DNA of 64,000 nucleotides. It comes from Sphaerochaeta sp. GTDB taxonomy: Bacteria; Spirochaetota; Spirochaetia; Sphaerochaetales; Sphaerochaetaceae. The stretch is taken from NCBI GenBank assembly GCA_022482495.1, contig JAKVPA010000002.1, forward strand, positions 186,001-250,000. The letters run 5' to 3'. This document shows, in pieces, positions 61,371-64,000 of this stretch. Position 1 is the stretch's first letter. Each line of letters starts with the position of its first letter. The position numbers and the translations under genes are program-made. The notes under the pieces are model-generated. The model was not told the DNA's origin and made no database searches. It was given only the letters and a program-made list of their open reading frames with translations.

Positions 61371-62890
61371 ACGAGATGTTTTGTTTCCAGTGTGAGCAGA
61401 CGGCACAGTGCAAAGGATGCACCGGGCGTGCCGGAGTATGCGGCAAACCGGCCGAGGTGGCAAACCTGCAGGACAAGCTGGTCGGCGCCTTGATCGGCAT
61501 CGCCGGCAACCGGAAGGCGGACCGGCTGGTCATCACCTCGCTGTTCGCCACCATCACCAACGTCGATTTTGACGCGGCCAAAATCCAGGAGTTGATCGAC
61601 CAGGTCCATGTCTACGGCCACAACGACTATGACATGCAGGACATCTGGACGGCGGAGGAGGACATCCGCAGCCTGAAGTCCTTGATCCTGTTCGGCATCA
61701 AGGGAATGGCCGCCTACGCCTACCACGCCATGGTGCTGGGGTATGCCGACGAGACGGTCACCGCGTACTTCCACGAAGCGCTGTACGCGCTGGGCACTTC
61801 GTGGACGGCGGAGCGTCTGTTGCCGCTGGTGCTGAAAACCGGGGAGGTGAACCTCTCCTGCATGGCGATGCTGGACAAGGCCAACACCACCACGTATGGC
61901 GATCCCACGCCGGTTGTCGTCCCCCTGACCATCGAGCCGGGTCCGTTCATCGTCGTCTCCGGTCATGACCTGAAGGATCTCCAGTTGCTGTTGGAACAGA
62001 CCGATGGGAAAGGCATCAACGTGTACACCCATGGAGAGATGCTTCCCGCCCATGGCTACCCGCTGTTGAAGAAACACCCCCAGCTGAAAGGGAACTTCGG
62101 CACGGCGTGGCAGAACCAGCAGAAGGAGTTTGACGGGATCCCCGCTCCGGTGCTGTTCACCACCAACTGCCTGATGCCGCCCCGTCCCAGCTACGCCGAC
62201 CGGGTGTTCACCACCGAGGTGGTGGAGTATCCGTCGCTGGTCCACATCGACGAGAAGAAAGACTTCTCCCCGGTGATCGCCAAGGCGCTGGAACTGGGAG
62301 GATACCCGGAGAAGCACCGGATGACCGGCATCAACGGAGGAGATACGGTGACCACCGGTTTCGGCCGGGCAGCCGTCCTTTCCCAGGCGGGGAAGGTGGT
62401 CAAGCTGGTCAAGGATGGGAAGATCTCCCATTTCTTTTTGGTCGGCGGCTGTGACGGCGCCAAGCCGGGACGGAACTACTTCACCGACTTCGTCAAGGAA
62501 ACGCCCAAGGATTCGGTGATCCTTACCCTTGCCTGCGGCAAGTACCGGTTCAATGATCTGGATCTGGGGACGATCGAAGGACTGCCGCGGATCCTGGACA
62601 TGGGCCAGTGCAACGACGCCTATGGCGCCATCCAGGTGGCGTTGGCGCTCTCCCAGGCGTTTGGTTGTGGGGTCAACGACCTGCCGCTCTCGTTCGTCCT
62701 GTCCTGGTACGAGCAGAAGGCGGTGTGCATTCTGCTGACGTTGCTGTACCTTGGGGTCAAGCGGATCGTCCTGGGGCCGACGCTTCCCGCGTTTGTCTCT
62801 CCGGGCGTGCTGGATTTCCTGGTCACCCAGTACGGCATCGCTCCGGTGACCAATCCGAAGGATGATCTGGCTCGCTTGTTACACAAGTGA
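61367..62890 (+). CDS. hcp: Hydroxylamine reductase (hybrid-cluster protein)
   Basis: This 507-residue iron-sulfur-oxygen cluster enzyme reduces hydroxylamine and, in vivo, mainly nitric oxide. The N-terminal cubane motif is CFQCEQTAQCKGCTGRAGVC. Hybrid-cluster ligands lie in the C-terminal half, around FTTNCLMPP, VGGCDGAKPGRNY and TLACGKYRFN. The length is slightly short of class I Hcp. It is the last gene of the ferredoxin-cupin operon and gives the cell protection against nitrosative stress. Confidence 0.96.
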   Translation: MNEMFCFQCEQTAQCKGCTGRAGVCGKPAEVANLQDKLVGALIGIAGNRKADRLVITSLFATITNVDFDAAKIQELIDQVHVYGHNDYDMQDIWTAEEDIRSLKSLILFGIKGMAAYAYHAMVLGYADETVTAYFHEALYALGTSWTAERLLPLVLKTGEVNLSCMAMLDKANTTTYGDPTPVVVPLTIEPGPFIVVSGHDLKDLQLLLEQTDGKGINVYTHGEMLPAHGYPLLKKHPQLKGNFGTAWQNQQKEFDGIPAPVLFTTNCLMPPRPSYADRVFTTEVVEYPSLVHIDEKKDFSPVIAKALELGGYPEKHRMTGINGGDTVTTGFGRAAVLSQAGKVVKLVKDGKISHFFLVGGCDGAKPGRNYFTDFVKETPKDSVILTLACGKYRFNDLDLGTIEGLPRILDMGQCNDAYGAIQVALALSQAFGCGVNDLPLSFVLSWYEQKAVCILLTLLYLGVKRIVLGPTLPAFVSPGVLDFLVTQYGIAPVTNPKDDLARLLHK

Positions 62891-62904
62891 ACAGCATCTA
62901 TACT
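62876..62904 (+). promoter_or_regulatory. Promoter of the YhfC-like gene
   Basis: TTGTTA (62876-62881, within the last codons of hcp) and TATACT (62899-62904) have a 17-base spacer. The ribosome site GGGGGAGGG pairs partly with CCCCT just upstream. Confidence 0.55.
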
Positions 62905-62925
62905 GTCCCCTGAAAGGGGGAGGGT

Positions 62926-63717
62926 ATGGTGGCGACATCAAAGATTCTCGCGTTGGGATGCAGCGTCATCGTGGCCATCGGGCTGCCGGTGGCGTTGCTT
63001 CTGTGGTGGCACAAACGGACCAAAGCTTCCTGGCGGGATGCCGCTGTGGGGGCGTTGGTCTTTTTCGTATTCGCTTTGGTGTTGGAGCAATTGCTCCACA
63101 TGGTGGTGTGGCGCACCCCGGTGCCCACCATCCCATGGGCGATGATCCTGTACGGGTCGTTTGCCGCCGGCGTGTTTGAGGAGACCGGCCGCTACGTCGG
63201 GTTCCGGTTTTTGCTGAAGCGGCAGAACCGGAAGGAAGACGCCATCATGTACGGCATCGGGCACGGGGGTCTGGAGTCGGTGTTGATCTCCGGCCTTTCG
63301 CTTCTGGTGACGTTGGTGGTCGTCCTGCGTTCCAATGCAGGTGCGATCCTTTCCCCGGCATTCCAGCAGACGGTCGCCGCCGTGGGGGCGGGGGATGTTC
63401 CGACGTTGCTTGCCGGAGGGATCGAGCGGATCATCGCCATCGCCCTGCACATCGCCTTGAGCGTGTTGGTGTTCCAAGCGGTCAAGCGCCCAGGGTGCGT
63501 CTGGCTGTATCCGCTTGCCATTCTGCTCCACGCCGCGGTGGACAGTCTGGCCATGCTGTACCGCTACCAAATCCTCTCCGTGCCGGTGATGGCGTTGGAG
63601 GGGTTGGTGGCGCTTGCGACGTTGCTTGTCTGTCTGTTCGCCGCGTGGCGGTATCGCCATGATGCCGCCGGCGATGCGTCACTTCACGTGGGCGATGGCG
63701 CTCTTCAGGACCGGTAA
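62926..63717 (+). CDS. YhfC-family intramembrane protease-like protein
   Basis: This 263-residue membrane protein has about seven hydrophobic segments. The putative metal-binding motifs of the YhfC/DUF2324 family are present: AGVFEETGRYVGFRFLL (near residue 80), GIGHGGLESVLI (near residue 107) and LLHAAVDSLAML (near residue 203). These resemble the EExxR...H...H arrangement of CAAX-type proteases, so an intramembrane protease role is inferred. It has its own promoter. The 3' end overlaps the convergent kinase gene by 39 bases. Confidence 0.85.
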   Translation: MVATSKILALGCSVIVAIGLPVALLLWWHKRTKASWRDAAVGALVFFVFALVLEQLLHMVVWRTPVPTIPWAMILYGSFAAGVFEETGRYVGFRFLLKRQNRKEDAIMYGIGHGGLESVLISGLSLLVTLVVVLRSNAGAILSPAFQQTVAAVGAGDVPTLLAGGIERIIAIALHIALSVLVFQAVKRPGCVWLYPLAILLHAAVDSLAMLYRYQILSVPVMALEGLVALATLLVCLFAAWRYRHDAAGDASLHVGDGALQDR

Positions 63718-64000
63718 TCCCGCTTTGTATCGGGCGAGGAAAAGGTTGAACCCGTCCACGTCCGCTTTGCTCGGGGCGAGCGTGCTGGCTTTCGCCGAGG
63801 CGAACACGTTCTTGTTCAGCCAGTCCGGCAGGCTTGTCCGTTTTCCGTCGGCCAGATAGGCGGCAAGGAGCGCGATGCCCCAGGCGCCGCCTTCCCCGGC
63901 GGTGGTCAGCACGGAGACCGGGGTGTGCAGCGCGGCTGCCATCATCCGCTGGCCCACCTCGGCCGTCTTGAAGAATCCTCCGTGCCCGTTGATGGCATCC
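63679..64000 (-). CDS. FGGY-family carbohydrate kinase, C-terminal part only
   Basis: The gene enters from the right edge, and about 106 codons are visible. The sequence reads INGHGGFFKTAEVGQRMMAA, then VSVLTTAGEGGAWGIALLAA, and ends LPVLKSAIAHVK with a stop at 63679. This is the ATPase-domain end of FGGY sugar kinases, closest in feel to the ribulokinase or xylulokinase-like branch. The substrate cannot be decided without the N-terminal half. Confidence 0.85.
   Translation of the reverse strand, partial: DAINGHGGFFKTAEVGQRMMAAALHTPVSVLTTAGEGGAWGIALLAAYLADGKRTSLPDWLNKNVFASAKASTLAPSKADVDGFNLFLARYKAGLPVLKSAIAHVK

Noticed and set aside
1-64000. CRISPR array, prophage, toxin-antitoxin pair or integrated element
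   Set aside because: I saw no regularly spaced repeats, phage structural genes, integrase or tRNA-linked attachment site. The only mobile element is the IS630 copy.

Overview
The window looks like part of the chromosome of an anaerobic, fermenting spirochaete, probably in or near Sphaerochaetaceae. That placement is an inference. It rests on the spirochaete-style signal peptides of the binding proteins (for example LFATGAQE), the sugar-transport-rich gene set, an ethanol-forming AdhE, a split transketolase, Hcp and small ferredoxins. No rRNA or tRNA gene is present to confirm it. The DNA is GC-rich with short, AT-rich intergenic regions.

Layout: 1-9 kb holds a GntR regulator, two small secreted proteins, a ROK regulator, htpG, an MscS channel, rlmE, a Gfo/Idh/MocA oxidoreductase and a Cof phosphatase. 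A 485-base gap (9046-9530) carries two tandem sigma-54 promoter-terminator units on the minus strand, read here as two small RNAs with anti-Shine-Dalgarno sequence. 9.5-12 kb has a rhomboid protease, adenosine deaminase and an ankyrin protein. An IS630-type element (12234-13465) sits in front of an Opp-type ABC transporter that ends in a GH3 glucosidase (13581-21426), probably an oligosaccharide uptake and hydrolysis operon. Then come lnt and proS. 25.2-33.1 kb is a complete xylose operon: ChvE/GguA/GguB-type transporter, LacI regulator, xylB and xylA, with an operator palindrome in front. 33-36 kb is a sulfur-redox operon (CoA-disulfide reductase, rhodanese-TusA-DsrE, MarR). 36-50 kb holds split transketolase, adhE, OsmC, aspS, carAB and mgtE. 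50.5-57.9 kb holds a transaldolase-like aldolase, a phage-shock operon (pspA-pspB-like-pspC-Toastrack) divergent from pspF, ogt, a heparinase-like enzyme and a second pspA-pspC pair. 58-64 kb holds a MATE exporter, a Crp/Fnr regulator divergent from a ferredoxin-cupin-hcp operon, a YhfC-like protein and the end of an FGGY kinase.

Connections: the window contains four close matches to the sigma-54 -24/-12 consensus, all on the minus strand with identical spacing. Two precede the pspA operons and two precede the candidate small RNAs. A PspF-type activator with GAFTGA is encoded here. The two small RNAs each carry a CCUCC stretch resembling the 3' end of 16S rRNA and could act on strong Shine-Dalgarno sequences such as that of the xylose binding protein.

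Sequence quality: nine genes, including the essential proS, contain eleven apparent single-base frameshifts, mostly extra bases. The simplest reading is consensus errors in a draft assembly. I annotate these as intact genes with a noted frameshift. The IS630 transposase, by contrast, has a natural-looking -1 slippery site plus a true nonsense codon.
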